DNA of 64,000 nt from Bipolaris cookei (Eukaryota > Ascomycota > Dothideomycetes > Pleosporales > Pleosporaceae): positions 154,250-218,249 of the forward strand of contig NRSV01000060.1 of the NCBI GenBank assembly GCA_002286855.1, given 5' to 3'. Positions 32,901-43,200 of the stretch are shown piece by piece (position 1 is the first letter of the stretch; every line of letters begins with the position of its first letter). The notes below the pieces were generated by a model. The model was not told the origin of the DNA, searched no databases, and saw only the letters and a program-made list of their open reading frames with translations. The position numbers and the translations under genes were made by a program.

Positions 32901-32989
32901 TGGTCTTGCTCGCTGCTAGTGGAGCCCAGCGCTAGGTGTATTGTTGTTAGAAGACCGACTGTAGTTTGGAGGAATCTATCCGGCTGCAT
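29951..32989 (-). CDS. acid trehalase, glycoside hydrolase family 65
   Basis: Secreted or vacuolar enzyme that hydrolyses trehalose to two glucoses, like yeast Ath1 and Aspergillus TreA. Single exon of 1012 residues. A signal peptide is present (MQPDRFLQTTVGLLTTIHLALGS). The N-terminal GH65 beta-sandwich contains LANGYFGINVASAGPFFEID. The (alpha/alpha)6 barrel has GMIFWDATVWMAPGIQVSHP, FTPGGAVYPWTSARSGNCTG and YEYHLNGDMSLAFNNHLIIT, in which the glutamate before YHLN is the probable general acid by family analogy. YWMGHGINATSNSTHTTLE and a C-terminal sugar-binding-like region with AIDGAASTKWQPEYANTTSY (F5/8-type) follow. More than a dozen N-glycosylation sequons fit an exported glycoprotein. 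It is complete, and no frameshift was seen. Confidence 0.93.
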   Translation of the reverse strand: MQPDRFLQTTVGLLTTIHLALGSTSSEQDQFKHVTWDDDNSVISTHALDQGHYQSRLTLANGYFGINVASAGPFFEIDEPVDGDVISGWPLFSRRQAFSTIAGFWNSQPRTVGSNYPWLYQYGWESFIAAIPHWSGLIVEANGKFLNASVNPDHISDFVSSLDVKAGIASWRYNWKPGGLGDGTIDINYQLFVHKLYVNKAVVRLRLTSTRDDNVTVYDILDGDGAVRSDFVQKKFEKDIPTIWSAVSPGNVTNVTAYVYSTLGASDWVDLSARSEVADGVFGSGNESTIAQSVPVELTAFRPAEVTKFIGVASTDAFPDPQSVARDASILGAKEGYYKLLQSHIREWESILTPDAVDDYHLPNGSLPNDPDVQQLHILARTNPFYLLSNMVGPNAVAAAGNNTKLDIYSIPVCGFGSDCYGGMIFWDATVWMAPGIQVSHPQHAQNVIKYHVEHFEQAQQNVQTAFTSSKNQTGRFTPGGAVYPWTSARSGNCTGTGACFDYEYHLNGDMSLAFNNHLIITGDGEYFNDTLLPISNSIAHFFGQVLDFNETSGNWELWNATDPDEYANQVNNVGFTTALIQKHFLETNEFNSWFARSPNASWNEKAAKMRLPVNDNTGIIVEYTGMNGSVAVKQADVVLIDDLLHYPNPYSLTNLDFYAAKQSLDGPAMTYSSFAVVANEVSPSGCSSFTYHVYSSSPYLRAPWYQYSEQLIDNVEENGGTHPAFPFLTGMGGTNRVAIFGYLGLGLYYDRLDIDPSLPPQIPYLNYRTFYWMGHGINATSNSTHTTLERLPREKYTLPSVNATYFDKPIPVTIGTRSGRNATWHELGQEPLVVRNRPMGEILTVGGNILQCKSLIRPPQRNKPGQFPIAAIDGAASTKWQPEYANTTSYLTVDLGDLVFYPVNKIVMDWANQPPAHFEIYFSNSSLPPFSAQLADDVRRVIAGRVDISEPWDPVTAYEIKPYIGNQTNVTLAESVWSGRYAHLGVRGNQFKEDATDGPTIAEWSLVREKF

Positions 32990-33736
32990 GTTTTGGACAA
33001 TCGAAGGGGAGATAAAATTCGAGGCAAAGGCCTCAACATGCCAGACACACGGGCTTTAAAGCACAAAGCCATGACGATCACTCATGCAGCTGGCTAGTGA
33101 CGCCCACGGGGCTTTATTTGGTCGCTTTCTTTTCCATTTCCTACACCGCTAGGCATGGGTTAGGTGACCCGATAGCTTGTCATGCGGGCGCTACCCGTTC
33201 ACGCTCTTTGGCCACCGCCGGGGCTTCTAGTGCAAACTGACCTCCCTCCGGCGCTTCCCGATGCAGCAAAGAGCGACTTATTTGAGTAGCAGACGTAAAT
33301 TTGTAGAGTAAAGGCAAGATGTACTGCATAGTGCCCAAGCCGCAGACGATGGAAAAGCCAAAGACGCGTCGACCGCAGGCAGGGCAGGCAATGAGGTGTA
33401 CCGTTTCGGGATCGTGCGCTGCTGACGTCATGTGGCCATCGTCCGATGTATCACTAGATGCATGGCCTTATTCTCTATCGGATTCTGAGTGGTATCGACA
33501 GTATGACGGACTGATTCTACTGACGTCCAGGCATGTTATCGCAAATGTGTGAATGATTGGTACTGGCGTTACCTGTTGCAGACTTGACATGACTGCAACT
33601 CCGCGTTCCAGCCCCAACACGTGTTGCCGACTAGCCCCTAAAATCAGCACGTCAACCGAGCAACACATCCTCGTCTTTCCCATTACCATAGCTCGTCGAA
33701 TCATCTCGAAACTTACCCAATTATTCAACCAAAAAA
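32990..33736. other. trehalase upstream region
   Basis: About 750 bp upstream of the trehalase start. A minus-strand frame at 33180-33431 would encode 83 residues with a CPACGRR motif and one hydrophobic stretch (GFSIVCGLGTMQYILPLLYK). It matches no family I know and may be chance. Nothing else recognised. Confidence 0.4.
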
Positions 33737-34006
33737 AATAATGATCACAATTTCTACGCCCCACTAGCCGCTGATCCGCCTACCATTCGTCTCCTGCGCT
33801 TGCTGCCTGGGCGCCTGGAGGACGATATCCATGCGCAGCCTCAGCCTTATTCCCTAGCTAAAGCTCAAAACCGCTATATTACCATCTCCTACATGTGGGG
33901 ACAGTTTCCTTACTTCCCCCAAGCAAGAGCCCGCTGGAAGATAGCCTATCTATCCAACATCTCTTCCTGTTTACCAAACTTCTCTTTAGCACCAGGCGTC
34001 TGCTAG
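33737..34006 (+). pseudogene. HET-domain gene remnant
   Basis: An open stretch without start codon reads NFYAPLAADPPTIRLLRLLP, then GRLEDDIHAQPQPYSLAKAQ and NRYITISYMWG. This follows the N-terminal half of the fungal HET domain (F-Y-x-PL...IRLLxLLPG...YxALSYxWG), found in proteins controlling heterokaryon incompatibility. After SYMWG the homology ends, and the frame stops at 34004-34006 with no trace of the later HET motifs. It is a fragment of about 50 recognisable residues lying between trehalase and a pogo-type element. The match is by eye but the spacing is right. Confidence 0.6.
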
Positions 34007-34458
34007 AGGCATAGCCGCAAACAGACAAAAGCCAAAGCACCACAGTAGTACTACACAAAGAAAAAGAAACCTTCCCATGTAAATAACAAGATAGAACGGC
34101 CTACGGCCAAAGTCTTACATAGCCCTGAGCTGCATATAGACTCAATGGAATAATTGTTGGAATCAATTAGGACTCGAACGAGTCCTACTGATAAGCGAAA
34201 CTGATTGGTTGACACGCGCAGTGGCAGGGACTACGTTGTCCCCGCTGCTTACCGATTCGTGCGTCTGCGTCCGTGCGCGCAAGCGCCGTAAGTACTGGAC
34301 ACGATAGCAGATACAGACAATCAATCCGCTTCCTAATTATAGTATTGCAGCTGCAAGTTGATTCACCCCGTGATAAATTTATCGTACCAACAGTGGACTT
34401 TGAAAAATATAAACGCATGATAGACTAGCCACCGGTCTAATTGTCGGAAACAATACTA
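34007..34458. other. intergenic, small palindrome only
   Basis: AT-rich spacer. It holds one perfect inverted repeat, AGGACTCG-AA-CGAGTCCT (34169-34186), of unknown meaning. No gene is supported. Confidence 0.5.
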
Positions 34459-35210
34459 ACGTCTGGGATGGGCGAGTGTCCGGACGTGCCAAGACCCCAT
34501 CAAGTTCATGGCTATTACACGACTATTACAACACAACTATAATAGTAATTAGAAACCGTAGTAAGCTATTCTAGTTAGAATCTACCGCTTCTACTTGCTT
34601 GCATGTGCGCGTGTTATGCCCAGCCTCTCATGAAGCCCGTCTCGTCAAAATTGTACATGTCGTCCTGGATCCCATACTTGGCTTTAGTATTCTGTACAAG
34701 GCGGAACCAGCCTTGTATAAGCTTAGAATCTTCACAGAGAGCTCTCTTATAGTCTTACTTTCGATTAAACTTCATCTGAAGCTCTGGCCGACGCTTTACG
34801 AATGTCTTAGCCCAGCTCTGGCCAACAGGCTCGCGGTTGCGAGCAGCCAGCAAAGAATCAGCAAGATCTTTGACAGCAGAGAGGCGCAGCGGAAATACTC
34901 ACTATTCAAGGTCCAGAATATAGTCAAAAATCGTCTTCTCTTCTGTCACAAGGAATCTCATTGAGTTAGGTGTGAAATCTTGTCGAGAGAGCTTTCCAGC
35001 ATGTCTTCGTCTTAGTGTACTTCCAGCCACACTGTAGATTGCTGCAGCACGTGGAATGCTAAGTGTCGCGTCACGTTGGATATTCAGTAATGCAAGCTGT
35101 ATTTGAGATTCTTTTGAAGAGTTTTGCACGTTGTTGGTTTGAGACATTGCGTGTAGTAGTCAAAGTTGATGGGGTCTTGGCACGTCCGGACACTCGCCCA
35201 TCCCAGACGT
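34459..35210 (-). mobile_element. internally deleted pogo-type element with 45-bp terminal repeats
   Basis: Flanked by TA on both sides (34457-34458, 35211-35212), with inverted ends of 45 bp (34459-34503 and 35166-35210) that match perfectly. On the minus strand ATG 35147 opens MSQTNNVQNSSKESQIQLAL, a helix-turn-helix psq/pogo N terminus (AAAIYSVAGSTLRRRHAGK). After a TAG near 34902 the sequence still reads LSAVKDLADSLLAARNREPV, WAKTFVKRRPELQMKFNRK and KYGIQDDMYNFDETGFMRG, reaching the first catalytic aspartate at about 34640. Everything beyond is deleted and the element ends 180 bp later. It is therefore non-autonomous. Its remaining residues differ clearly from the element at 16288-17347, so the two belong to different subfamilies. 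Confidence 0.85.
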
Positions 35211-35573
35211 TATATTATTTTTCTATTTGTTGTCTTGCTAGTAGCACATACCGTAGCTACCTAGCACTAATGCATGGTCTGGATGATTATTCCCTTATTA
35301 ACAGTACCTTTTGTAGTCCACAAAAACTCTGATAGATATCACAGAGGCACACTGTGTATCAATTCGAAGTAGGGTCAACATGAAATTCAAATAGAAACCT
35401 CTTGTTCATACTGCAATTTCCAGAAAAGAATTTCACAAGCAACACTGTAATAAAACCATTACCGGTATTTTCTAGTGGAAGAAATATCAGTTGTTTCCAC
35501 CCCTTGTATTTATCCCCTCGCCATCACCACTTTCCCATCTCTATCTTCTCACATCAAAACCTCGCACCTGAAC
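35211..35573. other. intergenic, 3' side of guanine deaminase
   Basis: About 360 bp without recognised features. Confidence 0.5.
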
Positions 35574-37082
35574 TCAAGGCGTACACCCCTTAGACGGCAC
35601 ATACCCAACCTCTTTCCGATACGGATACCTCTCCGTACAATGCACCAACCGCCCCCTAACCCAAACCGCAACCGTATTCCTATCATCCCCACTATACACC
35701 CACTTCTCTACCCTATCCTGCCAACTCTCCCACCCAAACACGTCTACAGGCCCCTCCTCAAACGCGCCCGCCTCGCTCCCAAACTCGCCCACAGACCCCA
35801 GATTAATCATCTGCGCATCCCACTCTTTCCCGACTTCAAAGCCGCCAACTGTATCTTGCAATCCTACCACTGCGGCACCACCACGGGTAGCGAGGTACAA
35901 AGCTTCTTCTGTAGACAGCTTAACGGCATCCAAAGACATCTGGATACACAGGTGTCGCGATACCCAAATCGCCTGACGCACATTTTCCAGGATGGAAGGC
36001 GAAAACCCGCCGGAGATGTCTGTTCCCAGGCCAATCGTGTGGCCTTCATCTAGCAATGAGCGGATGGGCGCACAGCCAGATGTAATAGCCGTATTTGACG
36101 CAGGACAATGGCTTATTTTGCTTTTTCGGGCGAGGATCAAGCGGCGTTCCGAAGGGGTGAGGTGGACGCAGTGTGCTAGGATTGTTTTATCGGTGAGGAG
36201 ACCGTGGGCGTCGTAAACATTCGCATAACTCTCGGAGTCTGGGAACAGGCTCTTGACGAGGTCGATTTCGCCTTTGTTTTCGGAGATGTGAGTTTGGATG
36301 TGGGCGTCTGTTTCTTGGGCTAGGCGGCCCATGGCGCTGAGACATTCGGGTGTGCAGGAGGGGGCGAAGCGGGGGGTTATGATTGGTTTTACGATGGCGC
36401 CTTTTGGGTCGATGGAGCGTATGTAGTCGATGCTGGATTTGGAGTCCAAGTAGCTTTGTTCTGTGCTTGAGTCGCGGTAGTATTCGGGGCTTAGGTCGCT
36501 GTTCATGCATACTCGGCCTATGAGGGCGCGCTGGCCGCGCTCCAGACAGATGTCGGCGAGGGTGTTGGTTGCGGGTACGTGGATAGTGGCGTAGTATGCG
36601 GCTGTAGTTGTGCCGTGCGAGAGTGTTCTTGAGACGAAGTTTGTGTACACGCGGTATGCACGTTTTACATCAGAGAAGGAGGATTCAGTGGGGAAGGTGT
36701 ACTTTTGCAACCAATCCAGGAGTGTGGTCTTGCCGAATAGTCCGGTATTCGGGTGTTGGGGCGCGTGGACGTGCGTGTCGATGAAGCCCGGGAAGAAGAA
36801 TCCGTTACTGGTTTCGTTGATCGAGATGACCTTGGCGTCTGTCCAGGCAGCGTCCAGGGAAGAGAGAAGGGTGGCCAGAGACTCCACGTTGCGATTCACG
36901 AAGCGGATGATGCCGTTGGAGTCCACACCGATGGCGCCATTGGGCTCGATTTCTAGCGTGCTGAGGGATATGCTGTGGACGAAGGGGCCAAAGTAGATTG
37001 TGTGTGGTATAGGTGTTGATGCTGCCATTTTTTCTTGAATTTTCCCAGTACACCTTTTGTTGCTCTTGTTGCTCTTATGCAA
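35574..37082 (-). CDS. guanine deaminase
   Basis: Zinc amidohydrolase that converts guanine to xanthine in purine catabolism and salvage (yeast Gud1). Single exon. The first ATG (37082) gives 502 residues, but ATG 37028 (MAASTPIPHTIYFGPFVHSI) starts where the family starts and gives 484. Metal-binding and catalytic motifs are intact: PGFIDTHVHAPQ (80-91 in the 484-residue numbering), SHGTTTAAYYATIH, the histidine pair in DAHIQTHISENKGE, LAHCVHL and the aspartate in HTIGLGTDISGGFSPS. The C terminus carries WVRGRLVHCTERYPYRKEVG. Xanthine made here could be used by the XPT1 homolog at 58304-59224 in the same window, although the two genes are 21 kb apart. Confidence 0.93.
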   Translation of the reverse strand: MHKSNKSNKRCTGKIQEKMAASTPIPHTIYFGPFVHSISLSTLEIEPNGAIGVDSNGIIRFVNRNVESLATLLSSLDAAWTDAKVISINETSNGFFFPGFIDTHVHAPQHPNTGLFGKTTLLDWLQKYTFPTESSFSDVKRAYRVYTNFVSRTLSHGTTTAAYYATIHVPATNTLADICLERGQRALIGRVCMNSDLSPEYYRDSSTEQSYLDSKSSIDYIRSIDPKGAIVKPIITPRFAPSCTPECLSAMGRLAQETDAHIQTHISENKGEIDLVKSLFPDSESYANVYDAHGLLTDKTILAHCVHLTPSERRLILARKSKISHCPASNTAITSGCAPIRSLLDEGHTIGLGTDISGGFSPSILENVRQAIWVSRHLCIQMSLDAVKLSTEEALYLATRGGAAVVGLQDTVGGFEVGKEWDAQMINLGSVGEFGSEAGAFEEGPVDVFGWESWQDRVEKWVYSGDDRNTVAVWVRGRLVHCTERYPYRKEVGYVPSKGCTP

Positions 37083-37877
37083 GCCCCAGAAATTCTATTT
37101 GGAATTGAGACAGATACACCGCTCTTGCCACTGAAGTCGGAGAGAGTTTCGGACCAAGATACCGGCAAATCCGCGGGCTAAGTATTCTAATCGTTCTGTT
37201 TGTTCGCCGAGAAAGAGAAGAAAATCTAATTGTGATACAAGTGTAGAAAAAAGGTTAAAGAGAACACTTTATATAAACTCAACTCTCAACAATGGAAGTG
37301 TATAGAATTGAAGAGGAACAGCCCGGGCGTCCTTTATCAGTTCTTGAGAAGGGATGACGGGTTGTAAGCGGTTTAGCGGGGGGTCGCTAATGTTTACCAC
37401 GTGGAGCCGAACCGGGGCGTCACTAGGTACTTCTGGGGTCATCGGCGTCCTCCGATCAGCAATTCAGCACCACCATCACATTCGGGAAAAGTAAAATGCG
37501 AAAGGGGCTTAGTGTTCAGCTCTCGCTTCCTCATACATGGTTGATCATAACCCTACAACACGGCAGGGCGAAACAATGGATGGGAGCCACACCAAAAGGA
37601 AGTTACATGTTTCTTGGACTAAACACTTCCGCAATGCGCCGGTAGCCTATCGCCGCCGCCATCAGCTATGGGCTTTCCAATAGTCCTTCCACATCTGCAC
37701 ACACACCCAGAACTTTCCTTTTGTTTTGGCCAGGTACAAGCAACGCCAGGATATTTCCCATTTACACCACGCCTGAAAACTCCATGATAGCTTTCTCTGT
37801 GAAAGCGGAACATAGCTTGCCCATATTTGCCTGCCAAGGAAGAGCCGCTATCCAGAACAGAATGCGCGTGGGTATGA
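37083..37877. other. intergenic region, guanine deaminase promoter and ARP9 3' side
   Basis: Both flanking genes are on the minus strand, so this is the 5' region of guanine deaminase and the 3' region of ARP9. No supported genes or repeats. Confidence 0.5.
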
Positions 37878-39918
37878 CTATAGGCTGTAGTCGTGAATGG
37901 CTTGTGGGCCTTGATCGTTGTAATCTGGGCGCGTCATGTAGCCCTTGCTTTGACCTTGGTCGACTACAAAGATGACTTTGGCCGCGACCTGAGCGCCTAA
38001 GAAGGTTGACTCGTCGAAGCCAACCTCTTTGAATTCGGGGAAGTACTCCGGGGGTTTGACAAACTTAACAGACGTGGGCGTTTGGCCATGTGAAGAGTGC
38101 AAGTTGGGTGACATGCCGGGCATGCCTCCATGGGGCATCATGTGCTGCGTCTGGGCTGTGGTAGCTGCTAGTAGAAGTGGGTTGACTTGGGAGCTACCAT
38201 GTGGGCCAAGTTGAGGTTGTGGCGTGTTGGTTCCAGTACCTGCAGGTGTTGAGACATTGGATGGGATCTCAGATGTGAAGATGGTGGCAGATGAGGGGGA
38301 CACTAAATACTTGGCCTGGATGGTCTGTATGAGAGACTCCCTAAAGCCTTAGTTCGTGTTAGTAGGCTACAGCATAGGTTTTTGTGTAGATAGTGTAACC
38401 TACCTCGTAGCTTCGCTCCATTACCGCAGACGATCAACTGATCCCAAAGATCGCTTCGTTTGCCAACCTCGTCAATGGATGAGATTACCCTGTATACGGC
38501 ATCTGCAATCTTCTCTAGTGTGCCATTTCCATCTGCCATGAATCGTTCGTTCCCAACTTCTATTTCACGTCTTATTGATCCTGTCCGCTTGGATGTGTTG
38601 TTGGCTTCGCCAGTGCCGTTGGCCTCAGTTGTAGCAGCAGGCTCACCCTCCTCCTCGTTTTCATTTGGTTTCCTGCTGGGACCTTCATCCAACGCACCTT
38701 TCGCATCAGCCATCTCTTGATTATTCAGGTTCATGTTCTTCAGGGTATCCAGGAGTGCATGATCTTCATACAGGAATGTAGCCTTTTCAAGCTTGGAGTT
38801 GGGTAGCTTTACAGGCTTGTTTGCTTGGGGAGCTGGAGCACCCTTCTTTTTAGCATTGGCCTTTTCTTGCTTCTCCTTCTCCTTCTTGGCAAGGTACTCT
38901 GACATCTTGCCACCAGCTACGATGCTTGCGACGTCTAGAACTCCCTCATCCTCGCCAGTTCCTTCTTCTCCGACCTCAGTATCTACGCCAGGACCCCGTG
39001 GCACGTTTCCGATTGCAGCTGCAGCTGCAGCGCCAGATCCCGGTGCTCCTGTGGAAGCTGCTGCGGCGGGGTTGCTCACACCATCGGCAACAGGCGCATC
39101 TTTTGATCCTGGTAGTGGAACTCCTGGAGGGAGAAGCTCGCATATGGGTGACCTCTTGAGCTGTTCGCACATGTCGCGGTTGAAGCCTTTGGACTTTAGC
39201 TTGGCGAGAAGGCCTTCAGTAAAGGCTTCACCTCCACATCCTGCTAGCGAGATGACTCTGCCCTGTGTATGCGGGATGAACTCGCTGACAGCAGTCACGT
39301 CTGCCTTGTCTTTGCCGACATCGATGACAGTCGCTGTGTGCACGCCATATGCCCATGCTGTCGCTAGTGCCGCGTCCATCAAGCCGAAAGCGGGGACCTT
39401 GAATTTCTCAAAGAAGAACTGCGTGAGTTTCTCGTGCTCTCGCGGCGTCCATGCTGGCTGGGCAATGAGGAGGATCGGAGTATGAAAGGGCGGGCTTAGT
39501 GAGTTGTAAACGTGGGTGATTAGAGCGAAGAAGCATGGCCAGTCGACAATCCTGCCCTGCTGAATGGGCCATATGGCGCCTTCCTCTGAGACACGGTCCT
39601 CATCCCATATGACCTCCTCTTCACCCTCGGCGGGCTTGCTGTCTTCTTGCGACTCGTCCTTGGCCTCGCCATTCTCTGCCGCTGGGCGATCCTGCCGTCT
39701 CCGGATCTTATATGGCTCAAACTCACCCTCCTTCTCAGCAGGGAACATGCGCGACCTCAGGCGGAGGCGTGCCGGAGTGAAGGATTCGGGCAGGCCTAGC
39801 TGCGCGACAGTTGTCTCAGAGCCGGGCGAAATAATCTACAGAATGTTAGCGCATGCGGCGAGTGAATAGTAGGGCATGTGAGACTGACGATGATCTGGTC
39901 ATCCTTGAAGGGCGGCAT
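37878..39918 (-). CDS. actin-related protein ARP9-like (SWI/SNF-RSC subunit)
   Basis: Nuclear actin-related protein of the SWI/SNF and RSC remodellers. Exons 39918-39889 (MPPFKDDQII), 39835-38404 and 38347-37878 give 643 residues, with introns of 53 and 56 bp. The start MPPFKDDQII-IISPGSETTV resembles yeast Arp9 (M-PF--D---I--P-S-TT). Actin-fold segments are PPFHTPILLIAQPAWTPREH, FGLMDAALATAWAYGVHTAT (adenosine-pocket region), VIDVGKDKADVTAV and DLWDQLIVCGNGAKLRGFRE (phosphate-loop region). A long Ala/Gly/Glu/Lys-rich insert (about residues 255-400) interrupts the fold. The C-terminal part is DESTFLGAQVAAKVIFVVDQ, ending HDYSL. The divergent nucleotide loops fit an ARP rather than actin. ARP8 was considered and is less likely from the N terminus. 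Confidence 0.82.
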
Positions 39919-40257
39919 GGCGGCGCAATTGGTGAGGTATACAAGATATACACAAAGCTCCGGCGCGTGCGAGAGCTGCCAGCCCAGCCTACCGCGATGG
40001 ACTTCGCGACTGCGGCGCTAGCCGGTGCACGGGCGCAGGTAGTCTGACTTCACAACCAAGTTGGCACCCACCCCACATGATGCCCACCGTTCTTGTCCCA
40101 GTCTCTCAATTGCGTTCCCGAATGTTCCAACGTGCCCTTATTACAGTTCATCATGCGGCTCCAGTCTCCACGGGATCATATTAGCACCGCCCCAGACCTC
40201 TGTTCGTGATATCTCCCCATCCAGGACACATCCATAAGTACATCCCCGTCGCTCACC
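39919..40257. promoter_or_regulatory. divergent promoter region ARP9/NTE1
   Basis: 339 bp between the two start codons. No motif could be assigned. Confidence 0.45.
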
Positions 40258-43200
40258 ATGTCCTCCATGGCAGCCTCGGCAACTGCCGCCTCTCGATCAC
40301 TCACAGAAGCCTCCAAAGCAGCTGTCTCCAGTGCAGCAAATGTTCTCTCTACGCCTGTGATGGGTGTCAAGGTCGCCGATTCCCCTCAGTCCAGCTTTGG
40401 TCTGCTTGGTCGTGTTATTCTCTCCATCTTCAGTGTGTTGCCTACCGTTCTGTACTGGGTCACTTACACCTTACCGGCATGGCTCTTCACGCTCTTTTCC
40501 ATGAGCTTGACTTTCACAATGAACTTCACCACGTTGTATGTTACCCGGGCCGGCCTATGGTCTTTGCTGAATAAACTCTCAGGATGCTTGTTGTGGTTTT
40601 CGCCGTATCCACCATCAGCTACTTTGTGAGGTACCGGTACATGACCATGTACGCAAGACTGCCGCCTGAACCCCAACGTGAGGAACCCCAGGTCGAGGTT
40701 TTTCCAGACAGTGCCGAAAGCGACTCTAAGAGGGGCTTGTCTAACTATCTTGATGAATTCCTGAGTGCTATCAAGGTCTTCGGCTATTTGGAGCGCCCGG
40801 TCTTTCACGAGCTTACGCGCACCATGCAGACTCGCCGATTGGTGGCCGGAGAGACCATTTTATTGGAGGAAGAGAAAGGCTTCTGTCTCGTGGTAGATGG
40901 CCTGGTCCAAATTTTTGTCAAGTCAAATCGTGCAGAATCTGATTCGGATGAAGACGAAATGGGGGGTGAATCGCCCGACGGCTCTGCACAACAAGGCCAT
41001 CGACAGGGCTATCAGCTTCTCACCGAAGTGAAAAATGGAGCACCCATGTCCTCTATGTTCTCCATACTCTCCCTATTTACAGAAGACGTCAAGCTGCGTC
41101 ATGACCAAGACGATCTTGCAGATTTAAGTGTACCAACATCACCCCGTGGTCAAGCCGTACCGCCCTTGTCTCGAACTGGCAGCTTTGGTATGGATAATTC
41201 AAGACCACAAACACCTCGCGAAGTTCCAGAGTCCAAATTGCGGCATCGCAGAACATCCACTCTGAATAGTCCAACGGCAGGCGGCCGGCTCGAAAGCGTA
41301 CCACCCCTGTCATTGGACATGGACGGATTCGGTGGTGAACGCCTCAAACACACCAAAACTCGGAAATCACCCTCGCGCCCTGTAAAATTGAAATCTTCTC
41401 ACCCAGACATTGTCGCACGCGCTGCTGTAGACACAACCATTGCCATCATACCTGCCACTGCATTTCGTCGATTGACGCGCATCTATCCCAAAGCAACGGC
41501 GCATATTGTACAAGTCATTCTTACGCGTCTACAAAGAGTTACACTTGCTACCAGTCATGAATATCTGAGTTTAACGAACGAAGTGCTTCGTACAGAGAAG
41601 CTTATGAACAAGTACACCACGTACGATCTTCCGGGCTTCCTGCGAGACGCTCCGCTCGAGCGACTCAAGGAAAAGTTTACCAAAGAGACGGAGCGCATTG
41701 GCTCAGACGAAGGCATGAAAGGCATCGCACTGCACAACCCGGGCGCTGGTCGTCGAAACAGATCCAGTGTATCATTGAGACGAGGCACAGCTGCGCAAGC
41801 TCGCCTTGCCGCTGCACGGGGCGCAACACTCAACGCCGGCTCTGGAACAATGCTTACAATTAATTCGCCAGATCAAGGACCTCGCAATGATCGTATCAGC
41901 GCGGGCGACCTGTTGACCAACTCACAAGCGACCCGAGGGGCAGGCCGCAGTAGTCGCAACAGCTTCTCTCAGCCATTTCAGCAAGAACGCCGAGATGCTC
42001 GGACACCACTCGATGCTGGTTCTTTCAATCCCTTTGCTTCTCCCTCAATCCGCCCCAAGACACTCCATCGCCAAGAATCTATTGACGAGGCCACCGTTTT
42101 CAGAGAGTCCATACTTGGTTGCATGTTCAAGGCTATAGGACTCACCAATCCGGAAAACCCAATGCCCAGACCGACTGCATCAGTAGAACAGTCACCCCAA
42201 CTCGTTTCGTTTGACGCTAGCCGGCAGAAGGCCGTCTTCACGAATGCATTTGGCTTCATCGATCCTTACGCAGCCTCACGAGATGGCGATACCGAATCTG
42301 TTGCATCTGCGTCAGGCATGTCGAACGCAAGCGGTGCAGGATCACACAACATTGTGGAAGAGATTGTGAATGATGTAGAAATTGTCTTCTTCCCCAAGGA
42401 TTCTGTTCTTGTAGAGCAAGGCGAACGAAACCCCGGCTTGTACTATGTGATTGACGGATTCCTCGACGTGAGCGTACTTATGGAAGAAGAGAAATCTGAA
42501 ACTAGTGCGTTCGGAAATTTTTCAAATGCTCCTGGATACACTGAGGAAGACCTTTTTGGCCCTCCGCTCCGACCGGTTAGCTCGAATACTCCTTCGCGTT
42601 CGGGTGGGGAAGGCACGAAGAAGAAGCGCACAAGGCGAAGTCTCTTCATGACAAAACCTGGTGGCCTAGCCGGATATCTTGGAGCAATATCATCTAACCG
42701 GTCTTTTGTTGACGTTACTGCCAAAACCGACGTCTACGTGGGCTTCCTGCCTCGTGCAGCCATTGAACGGATAGTGGAGCGCTATCCAGTGGTGTTGCTT
42801 ACCATGGCTAAGCGCCTGACGACACTCCTACCACGTCTGGTTCAGCACATCGACTTTGCGCTTGAATGGGTTCAGGTAAACGCTGGGCAAGTCATCTACA
42901 ACCAGGGCGATGAGAGCGATGCAATCTACATCGTCTTGAACGGACGATTAAGAGCAATCCGCGATGCTGAAAATAACGATGTCAAGGTTATTGGCGAATA
43001 CGGTCAAGGCGACAGCGTGGGCGAGCTTGAAGTGCTTACCGAATCATCGCGTCCTGGGTCGTTGCACGCCATTCGGGATACCGAACTTGCAAAGTTTCCA
43101 AAGACGCTCTTTAACAGCCTTGCTTTGGAATATCCCGGAATTACCATCAAAATCTCGAAAATTATTGCGTCTCGGATGCGAGCTTTGGTCGATGATCCAC

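Noticed and set aside
34169..34186. A palindrome with a B-box-like GTTCGAGTCC on the minus strand, considered as part of a tRNA
   Set aside because: No A box, acceptor stem or T stem could be built around it.
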